A DNA stretch of 64,000 nucleotides from Runella sp. (GTDB taxonomy: Bacteria > Bacteroidota > Bacteroidia > Cytophagales > Spirosomataceae), in the NCBI RefSeq assembly GCF_027484545.1, contig NZ_JAIXST010000151.1, positions 1 to 64,000 on the forward strand. Direction: 5' to 3'. The translations under genes were made by a program, and so were the position numbers. A model generated the notes under the pieces. It was not told where the DNA came from and searched no databases. It saw only the letters and a program-made list of their open reading frames with translations. Below are positions 1 through 7,322 of the stretch, one piece after another (positions within the stretch are counted from its first letter, which is position 1; the number at the start of each line of letters is the position of its first letter).

Positions 1-2
1 AA

Positions 3-182
3 GTAGTTCTAAGTCGAGCTTGGAAGGCAAAAGGAAGGGAGAGTCCATTCTTCAAAATTACAACCCAAACCCTGACTTTCACCAAATGTGACGATGAACC
101 ACGTTCACGCCATTTTACAGGATATGCTATGTCAATGAAAAATTTGGAAGAATTATTGGCAACTTTATCGCAATCCCGATAG
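3..182 (+). CDS. C-terminal fragment of an unidentified protein (runs off the left edge)
   Basis: An open frame enters from the left edge and stops with TAG at 180-182, giving 59 residues. The composition looks coding, with a charged helix-like C-terminus (MKNLEELLATL). I do not recognise the family. The stop codon lies inside a perfect palindrome (173-192), so the natural C-terminus may have been altered by that repeat. The start is outside the window, and the gene could be intact or a remnant. Confidence 0.4.
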   Translation, partial: VVLSRAWKAKGRESPFFKITTQTLTFTKCDDEPRSRHFTGYAMSMKNLEELLATLSQSR

Positions 183-192
183 ATATCGGGAT
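173..192. repeat. 20-bp palindrome ATCCCGA-type
   Basis: ATCCCGAT, a four-base spacer AGAT, then ATCGGGAT: a perfect 8-bp inverted repeat. It overlaps the stop of the left-edge frame and precedes the remnant frame that follows. A relative with the same ATCCCGA/TCGGGAT arms lies inside the XRE-regulator gene at 32974-32992, which suggests a dispersed palindromic mini-repeat rather than a dedicated terminator. No T-tract follows. Confidence 0.6.
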
Positions 193-193
193 C

Positions 194-328
194 GTTTTCA
201 AAACATCTGTCCAAACTAAAGTGCAGATAAAGAAGCTAAAACCGCATATTGACCAAAGACTGCCAAACGCAAAATGGAATTTTGACCTTGAAGACATCGA
301 TAAAATTAACAGACATGGCACTTATTAA
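194..328 (+). pseudogene. Remnant of a small HMA-like protein
   Basis: Frame 194-328 encodes about 44 residues of the pattern VFKTSV...KLKPHID..LP.AKWNFDLEDIDKI. This resembles small Bacteroidota proteins that look like heavy-metal-associated domains (a ferredoxin-like fold with a characteristic WNFDLEDxDxIL segment). No ATG, GTG or TTG sits where the family would start. The C-terminus is cut off and runs into the start of the VOC gene (ATG at 315). The palindrome at 173-192 sits exactly where the start should be. I read it as a decayed gene; family membership is from memory of the motif and is uncertain. Confidence 0.35.
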
Positions 329-743
329 TCCTTACATTCACTTCAACGGAAATGCCGAAGAAGCATTCACCTTTTACAAATCAGTATTTGGCGGAGAATT
401 TACAAAAATGCTGCGTTACAAAGACCTGTCAAGCCCTGACTATCCGATACCTGAAAATGATGCCAATCGTTTGATGCACATTGCCTTGCCCATTGGCAAA
501 AGTAATTCGTTAATAGGTAGTGACGTTATGGAAATGATGGGATGGGTAACGGAAAACGATAACAGAAACACCATCTCCATCAGTGCAGAGAGTCGTGAAG
601 AAGCTGATAGATTATTCAACGGGCTTTCCGAAGGCGGTGCAGTTGAAATGCCCATTACCGACGGTCCTTTCGGTTCTTACTTTGGAATGTTTGCCGACAA
701 ATTTGGTGTTCAATGGATGGTGGACTTTACCCCAAACCGTTAG
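315..743 (+). CDS. VOC-fold (PhnB/glyoxalase-like) protein
   Basis: 142 residues. The N-terminal PYIHFNGNAEEAFTFYKSVFGG and the C-terminal DKFGVQWMVDF are typical of the PhnB-like branch of the vicinal-oxygen-chelate superfamily, annotated in databases variously as glyoxalase/bleomycin resistance or 3-demethylubiquinone methyltransferase-like. Substrate and function are unknown for most members. The start at ATG 315 is chosen because the conserved ALINPYIHF begins there; an upstream in-frame start at 249 would only add sequence belonging to the neighbouring remnant. The product is cytoplasmic with no signal peptide. It is a single gene, convergent with the outer-membrane protein gene at 909-1442. 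Confidence 0.85.
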   Translation: MALINPYIHFNGNAEEAFTFYKSVFGGEFTKMLRYKDLSSPDYPIPENDANRLMHIALPIGKSNSLIGSDVMEMMGWVTENDNRNTISISAESREEADRLFNGLSEGGAVEMPITDGPFGSYFGMFADKFGVQWMVDFTPNR

Positions 744-908
744 TCAGAAAGCTAAAGGGCCGAACAAACGGATAATGGCAGACAACAATGGACAACGACT
801 GTTTGAGTTTTTGTTCGCTCAAAAGTAATTTACGTCTCCTCCAGGCGAAGGGGCAAAAGCCATGAAACAGTAAAAGTGAAGGTTGAACCGGTACTGTGAG
901 TACGATTT

Positions 909-1442
909 TTAAAAATTAAACCGTACTCCCAAACTTACCTGCGGATGCAGAAAAAAAGGTTTTGATATTAATTCCACATAAAGGCCTGTTTCTAAAAATA
1001 GCGATAGCGGACTGCTGTCAACAAAATATTCGGCTCCAGCTAAACCTGTGCCTCCCAATGAAATCTTATCGTCAGATTCGTTTTGCCCAGGAGCATTTTT
1101 CGATTCGAAATAATAGCGTCGAGAGTTGATTTGTCCGCCAAATCCGTAATAAACTCGCACTTGCTCTTTCTTGAATAAAGCTGTATGCCATAGATAGTTA
1201 GCACGAAGAGAGAAGCCGGCATTTTGATAATAACCTTTTCCGTATTTACGGTCGCGGCCATAAAACAACCCGTACGTACCCACCGACACATCAAAGGCTT
1301 TGTTGTCTCCAAAATATTTTCGTGCGTTGATACCGGAAGGCTCGCCTAATTGAAATCCGATGGCCCAGTTGTTATATTGCGCAAACAAAGGGAAAAGAGA
1401 AAAGGCAGAAAGCAAGACGGTTAAAAAAAGCTTATTTTTCAT
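909..1442 (-). CDS. Small outer-membrane beta-barrel protein
   Basis: 177 residues. A clear signal peptide (MKNKLFLTVLLSAFSLFPLFA, cleavage after Ala-Gln or thereabouts) is followed by alternating aromatic/polar strands (GTYGLFYGRD, GFSLRANYLW, RVYYGFGGQINSRRYY). It ends in a terminal aromatic strand, VSLGVRFNF, as in outer-membrane porin-like barrels. ATG 1442 is preferred over a longer frame because it begins the signal peptide. It lies 55 bases after hisC on the same strand and may be the last gene of the his transcript, but nothing ties it functionally to histidine. No specific family is recognised. Confidence 0.75.
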   Translation of the reverse strand: MKNKLFLTVLLSAFSLFPLFAQYNNWAIGFQLGEPSGINARKYFGDNKAFDVSVGTYGLFYGRDRKYGKGYYQNAGFSLRANYLWHTALFKKEQVRVYYGFGGQINSRRYYFESKNAPGQNESDDKISLGGTGLAGAEYFVDSSPLSLFLETGLYVELISKPFFLHPQVSLGVRFNF

Positions 1443-1497
1443 ATCAAGTGGGTTTGATTTATCTACATGACAACTCCGGGCGTTGAATCCCTTATTT

Positions 1498-2556
1498 TTA
1501 GGCCAAAATGGCAAACGCTTTCAAGGCGTCTACTAAAATTTTGTTCTCTTCTGCGGTGCCTACCGTTAGACGCAAACAGCCCTCGCAAAGTATCACTTTT
1601 GAACGATCTCGAACAATGATTTTTTCTTCTAATAAATACTTCATCACGGGCACGGCATCCTCAAATTGAACCAACAAAAAGTTGGAATCCGAAGGATATA
1701 TCTTTTGAACTAACGGCAAGGTAGCCAAATTCGTACGCAAACGCTCACGCTCCGCCAAAATATGGCTTACCATGCTGTTCTTGGTTTCCACATGGTCGAG
1801 CGCTTCCAACAGCAACTGCTGAGTGGCACCGCTGAGGTTGTAAGGCGGCTTGATTTTGTTCAATACTTTGATGATTTCTTCCGAAGCAAAACATATCCCC
1901 AATCGCAAAGAAGCCAATCCCCACGCTTTGGAAAAGGTTTGTAAGACCACCAAATTGGGAAAATGGTCCAATTCAGTAACAAACGAAGGCTCATCGGCAA
2001 AATCAATATAAGCCTCATCCACCACAACCAACCCGCTGAAATTGTTCAGGATTTTAATAATCGCGTCTCGTTGCAACAGATTTCCGCTGGGATTATTAGG
2101 CGAGCAGACCCAGACGATTTTTGTTTGAGGAGTGATGCCTGCCAATACCTTCTCCGTATCAATCTGAAAGTCAGGGGTGAGCGGTACTCGAACTACAGGC
2201 ACATCGTTGATATCGGCGCTTACCTGATACATGCCGTAGGTAGGCGGCATGAGCAGCATAGTATCTTTTTGGGGCGTACAGGTAGCACGGACCAACAGGT
2301 CAATGGGTTCATCGGAGCCGTTGCCCAGGAAAATCTGCAAAGGACGCACGCCTTTAATGGGGGCAAGTTTTTCTTTGATGGTCCACTGATAGGGGTCCGG
2401 ATACCGATTCCAATGCTGACCGTTTACGCTTAGATAGGGATTTTCGTTGGCATCCAAAAAGACACCTTCTTTGCCCGTATATTCATCCCGCGCCGAGGAA
2501 TACGGCACCAAATTTAAAATGTGTGGACGGAGGATTTTAGTTAAATCGAAAGTCAT
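1498..2556 (-). CDS. hisC: Histidinol-phosphate aminotransferase
   Basis: 352 residues, the normal length for HisC. It is a class-I/II PLP-dependent aminotransferase that converts imidazole-acetol phosphate and glutamate to histidinol phosphate in histidine biosynthesis. Visible motifs are LDANENPY near residue 35, WVCSPNNPSGN near 149, VVDEAYIDF near 178, and the PLP lysine in QTFSKAWG (Lys210). ATG 2556 is chosen because it opens TFDLTKILRPHI, the usual HisC N-terminus. Its ATG overlaps the ptuB stop in an ATGA arrangement, so translation is probably coupled to the nuclease gene, which is unusual for a biosynthetic enzyme. It is the last his gene visible in the operon. Confidence 0.93.
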   Translation of the reverse strand: MTFDLTKILRPHILNLVPYSSARDEYTGKEGVFLDANENPYLSVNGQHWNRYPDPYQWTIKEKLAPIKGVRPLQIFLGNGSDEPIDLLVRATCTPQKDTMLLMPPTYGMYQVSADINDVPVVRVPLTPDFQIDTEKVLAGITPQTKIVWVCSPNNPSGNLLQRDAIIKILNNFSGLVVVDEAYIDFADEPSFVTELDHFPNLVVLQTFSKAWGLASLRLGICFASEEIIKVLNKIKPPYNLSGATQQLLLEALDHVETKNSMVSHILAERERLRTNLATLPLVQKIYPSDSNFLLVQFEDAVPVMKYLLEEKIIVRDRSKVILCEGCLRLTVGTAEENKILVDALKAFAILA

Positions 2557-3230
2557 TGTGGTAAAAATTGGGAGAATTCTTTTAATAGAGTGTTGTTCTC
2601 TTGAACTATACAAATCTTGAATGCAGTAAAGGCTGATTGAGGACTTAATTTTCTGCGGATTCGTTGCTTTATTTCATTTTTCTCGTATTCCAGATACGTA
2701 TCATCAAAATAATCACTTAATAGAACTCCAAAATCTCTAATTTCTTCAATTAATTTTTGCCTGATATTAGCCCCTTCTATCTCCTTATGATTGGTAGATC
2801 CATTGTATATCATTTGGAGTAACATGACTGTATTTTGAATAATTGGCTCATCAAAACGAGCGGTTATTTTGGCTTCTTCAAAAGGAAATGGTTTTATTTC
2901 AAATCGAATCATTTCTAAAATTTTATGCTTTGGATCTGTGCAATTGAGTATTAAGTCAAATTCTTTTTTCGCCAACTTTGTATTATTACAGTGCCCGCTT
3001 GACCAAAACAGATTGTTCCAATCAAATTTTAAATCTTTATTGCCTTTGTGCGGCTTAAAATGCTCTATATTAATTGTACTAATCCCCTTTTCTTCGCAGA
3101 GATAACATTTGTTGTGAAAATCGTTTTTGAGTCTTAGCTCAACATCATCGCAAGCATAACTGCCATCTTTTTTAGATTTCTCAATTTCTAAGCATTTAGG
3201 CTCGGGTTGAGAACGAACAATATTAATCAT
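2553..3230 (-). CDS. ptuB: PtuB-like HNH endonuclease of a Septu-type defence pair
   Basis: 225 residues. The central HNH-type motif is CYLCEE (Cys42, Cys45), then NIEHFKPHKG (His57, His61), then FDWNNLFWSSGHCNNTK (Asn72/73, His80-Cys81-Asn82). It matches the HNH proteins paired with an AAA ATPase in Septu and in the effector module of retron Ec78. In those systems the ATPase and nuclease form a complex that cleaves nucleic acid on phage infection. Its ATG overlaps the ptuA stop (TAATG) and its stop overlaps the hisC start (ATGA). No reverse transcriptase is nearby, so plain Septu is the better reading. Family assignment is strong; anti-phage activity here is inferred. Confidence 0.82.
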   Translation of the reverse strand: MINIVRSQPEPKCLEIEKSKKDGSYACDDVELRLKNDFHNKCYLCEEKGISTINIEHFKPHKGNKDLKFDWNNLFWSSGHCNNTKLAKKEFDLILNCTDPKHKILEMIRFEIKPFPFEEAKITARFDEPIIQNTVMLLQMIYNGSTNHKEIEGANIRQKLIEEIRDFGVLLSDYFDDTYLEYEKNEIKQRIRRKLSPQSAFTAFKICIVQENNTLLKEFSQFLPQ

Positions 3231-4411
3231 TAGGCCAATTTTGCTAATTTTATTTGTTGGATTTTAACTTGCAATTCAGGAGCTAAAAATTTAGGTAGTT
3301 CTTCAAAATACTTTTCAAGGAAATATAGTTTATCCGATTCATCATCATTTAAAACATCTTTTCCCATCAAGATCTCATATTCAGAAACTTGTCCTTTTAA
3401 TTTCTCGGAGTATTTATCTTGCTCAAAATAACCTTCAATAATTCCATCTGCTGAATAACCTGACAAATCACTTATCCCTATTTGCTGTTTTTCCAAATCA
3501 TAAATCACTGCATTATCAATCGAACTCAACACAAAAGGCGAATGTGTAGTAACAATGAATTGAATTTTTGGAAAGAAAGAAGTGAGAAAAGGAAGTATTT
3601 TCTTTTGTAAATCTATGTGTAAATGCGTTTCGATTTCGTCGATGAGAACAATACCTTGGAGGTCATACACTTGAGATGATTTATTTTCCATTCTCATAAT
3701 GAGTTCTGAGACTATATCTAATATTGCAGCATAACCATCAGATAAATCAGTTAAATCAAACGAATCTCGATCTGGCAATTTTATTAGAAAATTGTAATTA
3801 AACCCTTTGCGGTCAAAACTCGTTTTTAAATTTGGCTCTCCAAAAATATCTTTCAATAAGTCCTCAAACTTTGTAAACCAAGTATCAATTTGACGAACCT
3901 TTTCGTAATCGTTTTCTTCGTGTGCAAATGATTTTTCTGTTCTTAAATAAACTAAGTAATCTAAAAAGATTCTATTTGCTGTTTCATGTTGGTGATAATA
4001 ATCATTAATATTTATTTTCTTTATGGATTCTGAGCGATGATATTCAGGTTTACGTTTTGCCTTAAAGAAAGCAATAACAAATTCTTCTTTTGTTACTTTT
4101 TCTGGAAGTAATTCTACTTTATTGAAATAAAAAAAAGCATCCTCATTATCGTTAATATTAGTGCCGTATTGGATAATATCTTCTATTTTATCTGTATTAC
4201 CTGAATCTATTTCATTCTGAACAAATTGCAAATTCGATAAATATATTAAATATAAACGTTCATTCAGCGCCTCCAAAATACTCGTCTTTCCACTCCCGTT
4301 CTTCCCCGTTAAAATCAAATGCTTACGCTCAGTTTCGGATAATGGAATTTCGAGATTCTCCAAATGGCGAACCTTGTTGATGCGGAGTTTGGTGACAAAT
4401 ATCTCTTCCAT
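3230..4411 (-). CDS. ptuA: PtuA-like AAA/ABC-type ATPase of a Septu-type defence pair
   Basis: 393 residues. The N-terminal LRINKVRHLENLEI strand and Walker A GKNGSGKTS (residues 36-44), a serine-aspartate-rich LTDLSDGYAAILDI signature-like region, Walker B IVLIDEIETHLH and the switch histidine in FIVTTHSPFVLSS place it in the RecF/SMC-like AAA_15/AAA_21 group. Paired with a downstream HNH gene it fits PtuA. It sits between hisD and hisC. A 96-base gap separates it from hisD, and a weak -7-like TATACTTG (4425-4432, minus strand) lies just before it, so some independent transcription is possible. The A+T content looks higher than in the flanking his genes, which would suit transfer, but this was judged by eye only. 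Confidence 0.82.
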   Translation of the reverse strand: MEEIFVTKLRINKVRHLENLEIPLSETERKHLILTGKNGSGKTSILEALNERLYLIYLSNLQFVQNEIDSGNTDKIEDIIQYGTNINDNEDAFFYFNKVELLPEKVTKEEFVIAFFKAKRKPEYHRSESIKKININDYYHQHETANRIFLDYLVYLRTEKSFAHEENDYEKVRQIDTWFTKFEDLLKDIFGEPNLKTSFDRKGFNYNFLIKLPDRDSFDLTDLSDGYAAILDIVSELIMRMENKSSQVYDLQGIVLIDEIETHLHIDLQKKILPFLTSFFPKIQFIVTTHSPFVLSSIDNAVIYDLEKQQIGISDLSGYSADGIIEGYFEQDKYSEKLKGQVSEYEILMGKDVLNDDESDKLYFLEKYFEELPKFLAPELQVKIQQIKLAKLA

Positions 4412-4449
4412 AGCGCTATTTATTCAAGTATATTGCAATTTACTACGCT

Positions 4450-4502
4450 CGTTTGCATTTGCAATGCGAACGCGGCGAGAAGGGCGTTTCAAACGCCCTT
4501 CT
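4450..4502. repeat. Two consecutive hairpins between hisD and ptuA
   Basis: 4450-4472 forms CGTTTGCATT / AATGCGAACG around a 3-base loop, with one G-T type mismatch. 4478-4502 is a perfect 12-bp inverted repeat, AGAAGGGCGTTT, C, AAACGCCCTTCT. Read on the minus (operon) strand neither is followed by a T-run, so they are more likely a mobile palindrome pair, or an mRNA-processing or partial-termination structure, than a full terminator. They fill most of the only sizeable gap in the operon. Confidence 0.6.
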
Positions 4503-4507
4503 TAAAA

Positions 4508-5776
4508 TTATTTCAAACTGCTCAAACGCAAACTCACGGCTCGCTTGTGGGCATGGAGAGATTCTGCTTCGGCCATGGCTTCTACCGTGGGACCCAAGGC
4601 TTTAAGACCTTCGGGGGTGATGTGTTGCACCGTAATTTTCTTTACAAAACTATCCAACGATACGCCGCTGTACGCCCGAGCGTGGCCGTTGGTCGGCAAG
4701 GTGTGATTTGTTCCCGAAGCATAATCGCCGCAGGATTCGGGAGTGTAATTTCCTAAGAAAATAGACCCGGCGTTGATGATTTTTTCACTGATTTCTTCGG
4801 CGTTATCTACGCTTAAAATCAAGTGCTCGGCCGCGTATTCGTTCAATAAATCAATGGCTTCGGCTTCATTTTCTACCAAAATGGCCTTGCTGTTTTCAAT
4901 GGCTTTTCGGGCCAATTCCCTGCGCGGCAGATTTTCCAATTGGGTGGTAAGCGTAATGTTAACCGATGCAATGAATTTTTTGTCCGTCGAAACCAACAGC
5001 ACTTGGCTATCGGCTCCGTGTTCGGCCTGTGACAATAAATCGGCAGCGACAAACGACGGAATGGCGGTACTGTCGGCATAAATCGCCACTTCCGACGGCC
5101 CCGCCGGCATGTCAATGGCGACTCCTTCTTTGGCCAAAAGCATCTTGGCTGCCGTTACGTATTGGTTGCCCGGTCCAAAAATTTTATACACTTTCGGAAC
5201 GGACTCGGTTCCGTACGCCATGGCCGCAATCGCTTGTGCGCCACCTACTCTGAATAGCTTGGTAACACCCACCAACTGCGCGGCGTACAAAATCGCTGGG
5301 TGGTCGCTGGGGGTACAAAGCACAACTTCTTTGCAACCCGCCAACTGTGCCGGGACACCCAACATCAAAACCGTACTGAAAAGCGGTGCGGAACCTCCCG
5401 GAATGTATAATCCCACTTTCTCAATCCCCACGCTGCGCCGCCAACAGGTGACACCTGACATCGTTTCCACTTTCTCCACTGGTTGGTACTGGGTTTCGTG
5501 AAATTTACGAATATTGGCATACGCCTGCCGAATGGCTGCTTTCAGTTCTTCTGTCAATTTGGATTCTGCGGCCTCTACAACTGCTTTTGGCATCGAAATC
5601 TCAACGAGTTCGGTTTTGTCAAATTTCAACGCAAGTGCTCGCAATGCAGCATCTCCTTCTTTTTGCACTTTGGCAAGAATAGGAGCGACGTCTTTTTCGA
5701 TGTTTGCAATGCTTTGCGTAGGTCGAGCCAGTAATTTTGGCCATTCACTGCGACTGGGGTAGGGTATAATTTGCAT
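4508..5776 (-). CDS. hisD: Histidinol dehydrogenase
   Basis: 422 residues, full length. It is a zinc-dependent enzyme that makes the last two oxidations from histidinol to histidine with NAD. Recognisable family blocks are GLYIPGGSAPLFSTVLMLG, RVGGAQAIAAMAYGT, KIFGPGNQYVTAAK, IDMPAGPSEVAI, LLSQAEHGADSQ and the C-terminal SCGDYASGTNHTLPT. The zinc and catalytic residues of the family fall in the AEHG and GTNH segments. The start ATG at 5776 lies only 7 bases after the antitoxin stop, so it is in the same transcript as hisG and the toxin-antitoxin pair. Confidence 0.95.
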   Translation of the reverse strand: MQIIPYPSRSEWPKLLARPTQSIANIEKDVAPILAKVQKEGDAALRALALKFDKTELVEISMPKAVVEAAESKLTEELKAAIRQAYANIRKFHETQYQPVEKVETMSGVTCWRRSVGIEKVGLYIPGGSAPLFSTVLMLGVPAQLAGCKEVVLCTPSDHPAILYAAQLVGVTKLFRVGGAQAIAAMAYGTESVPKVYKIFGPGNQYVTAAKMLLAKEGVAIDMPAGPSEVAIYADSTAIPSFVAADLLSQAEHGADSQVLLVSTDKKFIASVNITLTTQLENLPRRELARKAIENSKAILVENEAEAIDLLNEYAAEHLILSVDNAEEISEKIINAGSIFLGNYTPESCGDYASGTNHTLPTNGHARAYSGVSLDSFVKKITVQHITPEGLKALGPTVEAMAEAESLHAHKRAVSLRLSSLK

Positions 5777-5783
5777 AATTAGC

Positions 5784-5993
5784 TTAAAAGAGACCTAATT
5801 CTTTTTTCATTTCTTCGTGAGAAACCCATTCCTTATTCTCCCGTTTTACCTTTTGTAAGTAAAGAAAATCCGTCAAATCTTCCACTGAATCAAAACCTCG
5901 AAGTAACTCTTCTAACGAAGCATAATCTTTGTAGGAAATAACCGCGAATTTAGGTTGATCATCCTCTTTTATGATTTGGGCTTGTAGTGTCAT
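5784..5993 (-). CDS. Antitoxin of a RelE-type toxin-antitoxin pair
   Basis: 69 residues, beginning MTLQAQIIKEDDQPKFAVISYKDY. The 'datapoint for a beta-strand then YKDYxxLEELL' pattern and the acidic C-terminal half resemble Phd/YefM-like or RelB-like antitoxins of Bacteroidota. It would bind and neutralise the toxin encoded directly upstream and probably autoregulates. It overlaps the toxin stop by four bases (ATGA), and the order is toxin first. It sits 7 bases before hisD. The antitoxin assignment rests mostly on partner and size. Confidence 0.75.
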   Translation of the reverse strand: MTLQAQIIKEDDQPKFAVISYKDYASLEELLRGFDSVEDLTDFLYLQKVKRENKEWVSHEEMKKELGLF

Positions 5994-6250
5994 TGGTATA
6001 TGTCTTTACGATGTCCAACATCTATCACATCAATAATTTTAAGTGTATCTTCCCTATCAAATAATACCCGATAGTTTCCAACTCTTAAACGATAACTGGA
6101 TACAAAGTTATGAAGTGTTTTAACATTTGTTTTTAACTCAGGGGCTTCGGCAAGCTGCTCAATGGCCTCAATAATGCTCAAAACATCGGACTTAGGAAAA
6201 TCCTTCAAACTTTTTACTGCTTTTTTTGTATACCTGATCCGGTAAGCCAT
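5990..6250 (-). CDS. RelE/ParE-family toxin
   Basis: 86 residues, with the hallmark arrangement of RelE-like mRNA interferases: MAYRIRYTKKAVKSLKDFPK at the N-terminus, a helical middle, then SSYRLRVGNYRVLFDRED and a C-terminal VIDVGHRKDIYQ. In RelE the basic and aromatic residues in the YRLRVGNYRVLF and HRKDIY segments act in ribosome-dependent mRNA cleavage; ParE relatives poison gyrase, and sequence alone does not decide between them, though GHRKDIY favours RelE. It begins 10 bases after hisG and overlaps its antitoxin. It is embedded in the his operon in the same orientation. Confidence 0.85.
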   Translation of the reverse strand: MAYRIRYTKKAVKSLKDFPKSDVLSIIEAIEQLAEAPELKTNVKTLHNFVSSYRLRVGNYRVLFDREDTLKIIDVIDVGHRKDIYQ

Positions 6251-6260
6251 ACCTAAAGTA

Positions 6261-7115
6261 TCAATAAATCATCTTCTCAATCGGAATCACCAAAATTCCT
6301 TCGGCACCGGCTTCGCGGATTTTTTCAATATTGGTCCAAAAATCATTTTCATTGATGACCGAATGAAGCGATACCCAACCTTCCGTTACCAAAGGTAACA
6401 CGGTCGGTGCTTTCATGCCGGGAATGTATTGCATGATTTTTTCAACCGCATCGGCAGGGCAATTGAGCAGGATGTATTTGTTGTTTTGGGCTGCCTGCAC
6501 CGCTTTGATGCGGAACATGACTTTGTCGAGCAACACTGCTTTTTCTTCGCTCAAATTGGGAGCAGCTATCAAGATAGCTTCCGAGCGATAAATCACTTCC
6601 ACTTCTTTCAATCCATTGCTCAACAGCGTACTTCCCGAACTGACAATGTCACAAACGGCATCGGCCAATCCAATACTGGGAGCGATTTCGACTGAGCCGC
6701 TGATTTCGTGAATATCGGCTTCTACGCCGTTCTCTTTTAGGTAATTGCCCAAAATGCGCGGATAGGAAGTAGCGATGCCGCGACCATGAAGGTCCTGTAC
6801 GCCATTCCATTGGGTGCCACGAGGAATAGCCAACGACAAGCGGCACTTTGAAAACCCTAATTTATGCACGACAGTCACTTCACGACCCGTTTCTACGTAC
6901 ACATTTTCGCCCACGATTCCCAAGTCGGCCACGCCGTCTTCTACGTAGCCCGGAATGTCGTCATCGCGTAAGAATAAAAATTCGGCGGGGAAATTGGCGG
7001 AAATAGATTTTAGTTTACCGGAAGAACTGCTGTCAAATTGAATACCGCATTCTTTGAATAATTTGATGGAATCATCGCTGAGACGTCCTGATTTTTGAAT
7101 GGCAATGCGTAACAT
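6261..7115 (-). CDS. hisG: ATP phosphoribosyltransferase (long form)
   Basis: 284 residues, the length of the long HisG form that carries its own C-terminal histidine-binding regulatory domain and needs no HisZ. It catalyses the first step of histidine biosynthesis, joining ATP and PRPP. Visible blocks are MLRIAIQKSGRLSDDS, FLRDDDIPGYVEDGVADLGIVGEN, RIATSYPRILGNYLKENG-type PRPP-loop sequence, and EISGSVEIAPSIGLADAVCDIVSSGSTL. ATG 7115 is chosen at the conserved N-terminus; the longer frame adds unrelated residues from the leader. It is the first enzyme gene of the operon and lies behind a His-rich leader peptide (7236-7298). Confidence 0.95.
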   Translation of the reverse strand: MLRIAIQKSGRLSDDSIKLFKECGIQFDSSSSGKLKSISANFPAEFLFLRDDDIPGYVEDGVADLGIVGENVYVETGREVTVVHKLGFSKCRLSLAIPRGTQWNGVQDLHGRGIATSYPRILGNYLKENGVEADIHEISGSVEIAPSIGLADAVCDIVSSGSTLLSNGLKEVEVIYRSEAILIAAPNLSEEKAVLLDKVMFRIKAVQAAQNNKYILLNCPADAVEKIMQYIPGMKAPTVLPLVTEGWVSLHSVINENDFWTNIEKIREAGAEGILVIPIEKMIY

Positions 7116-7190
7116 GAATTTGGAGTGAGGGGTGAAAAGTGAGTAGTGACACTGAGTCACTGCACGCTTAAAAGTATAAGTAAGTTTAAT

Positions 7191-7258
7191 GAAAACGCAT
7201 GAGCTGCATCAGTAAATCACGCGAAGGAAAAGTATCTACGCTCGCCCGCAGGCGTGAT
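7191..7258 (-). promoter_or_regulatory. Attenuator-like leader structures of the his operon
   Basis: On the transcript three segments compete. A (7252-7258, ATCACGC) lies in the last His codons and the next codon. B (7216-7223, CGCGTGAT) is complementary to A over seven bases. C (7196-7202, TCATGCG) pairs with B over seven positions including one wobble and is followed by TTTTCATT (7195 downward). A:B and B:C exclude each other, as in classic attenuators. The T-run makes B:C look like the terminator, which would invert the classic logic unless another pairing exists. A further hairpin (AGTGAC/GTCACT, 7145-7161) lies closer to hisG. Confidence 0.5.
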
Positions 7259-7298
7259 GGTGGTGATGTCGAAAAAAAGCGTAGTTCTGTGTTTTCAC
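7236..7298 (-). CDS. hisL: His operon leader peptide with five consecutive histidine codons
   Basis: A 20-codon frame with a GTG start (7298-7296) and a TAG stop (7238-7236) encodes MKTQNYAFFRHHHHHACGRA. The five His codons CAT CAC CAC CAT CAC are consecutive (7268-7254). It begins about 25 bases after a good Bacteroidota promoter and ends 120 bases before hisG. Runs of the regulatory amino acid in a short leader frame are the signature of transcription attenuation sensed by ribosome stalling on uncharged tRNA. There is no strong Shine-Dalgarno, as is usual in this phylum. The frame is seen directly; the regulation is inferred. Confidence 0.8.
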   Translation of the reverse strand: MKTQNYAFFRHHHHHACGRA

Positions 7299-7322
7299 GA
7301 AGAATTGTACAAATTGATGCTG

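Noticed and set aside
744-908. A tRNA or small RNA between the VOC and outer-membrane protein genes
   Set aside because: No cloverleaf, TTCGA-type T-arm or CCA end; only a weak 5-bp hairpin near 893-904.
2553-4411. A retron of the Ec78 type, which also carries PtuA/PtuB effectors
   Set aside because: No reverse transcriptase frame and no msr/msd-like RNA were found on either side; hisD and hisC flank the pair directly.
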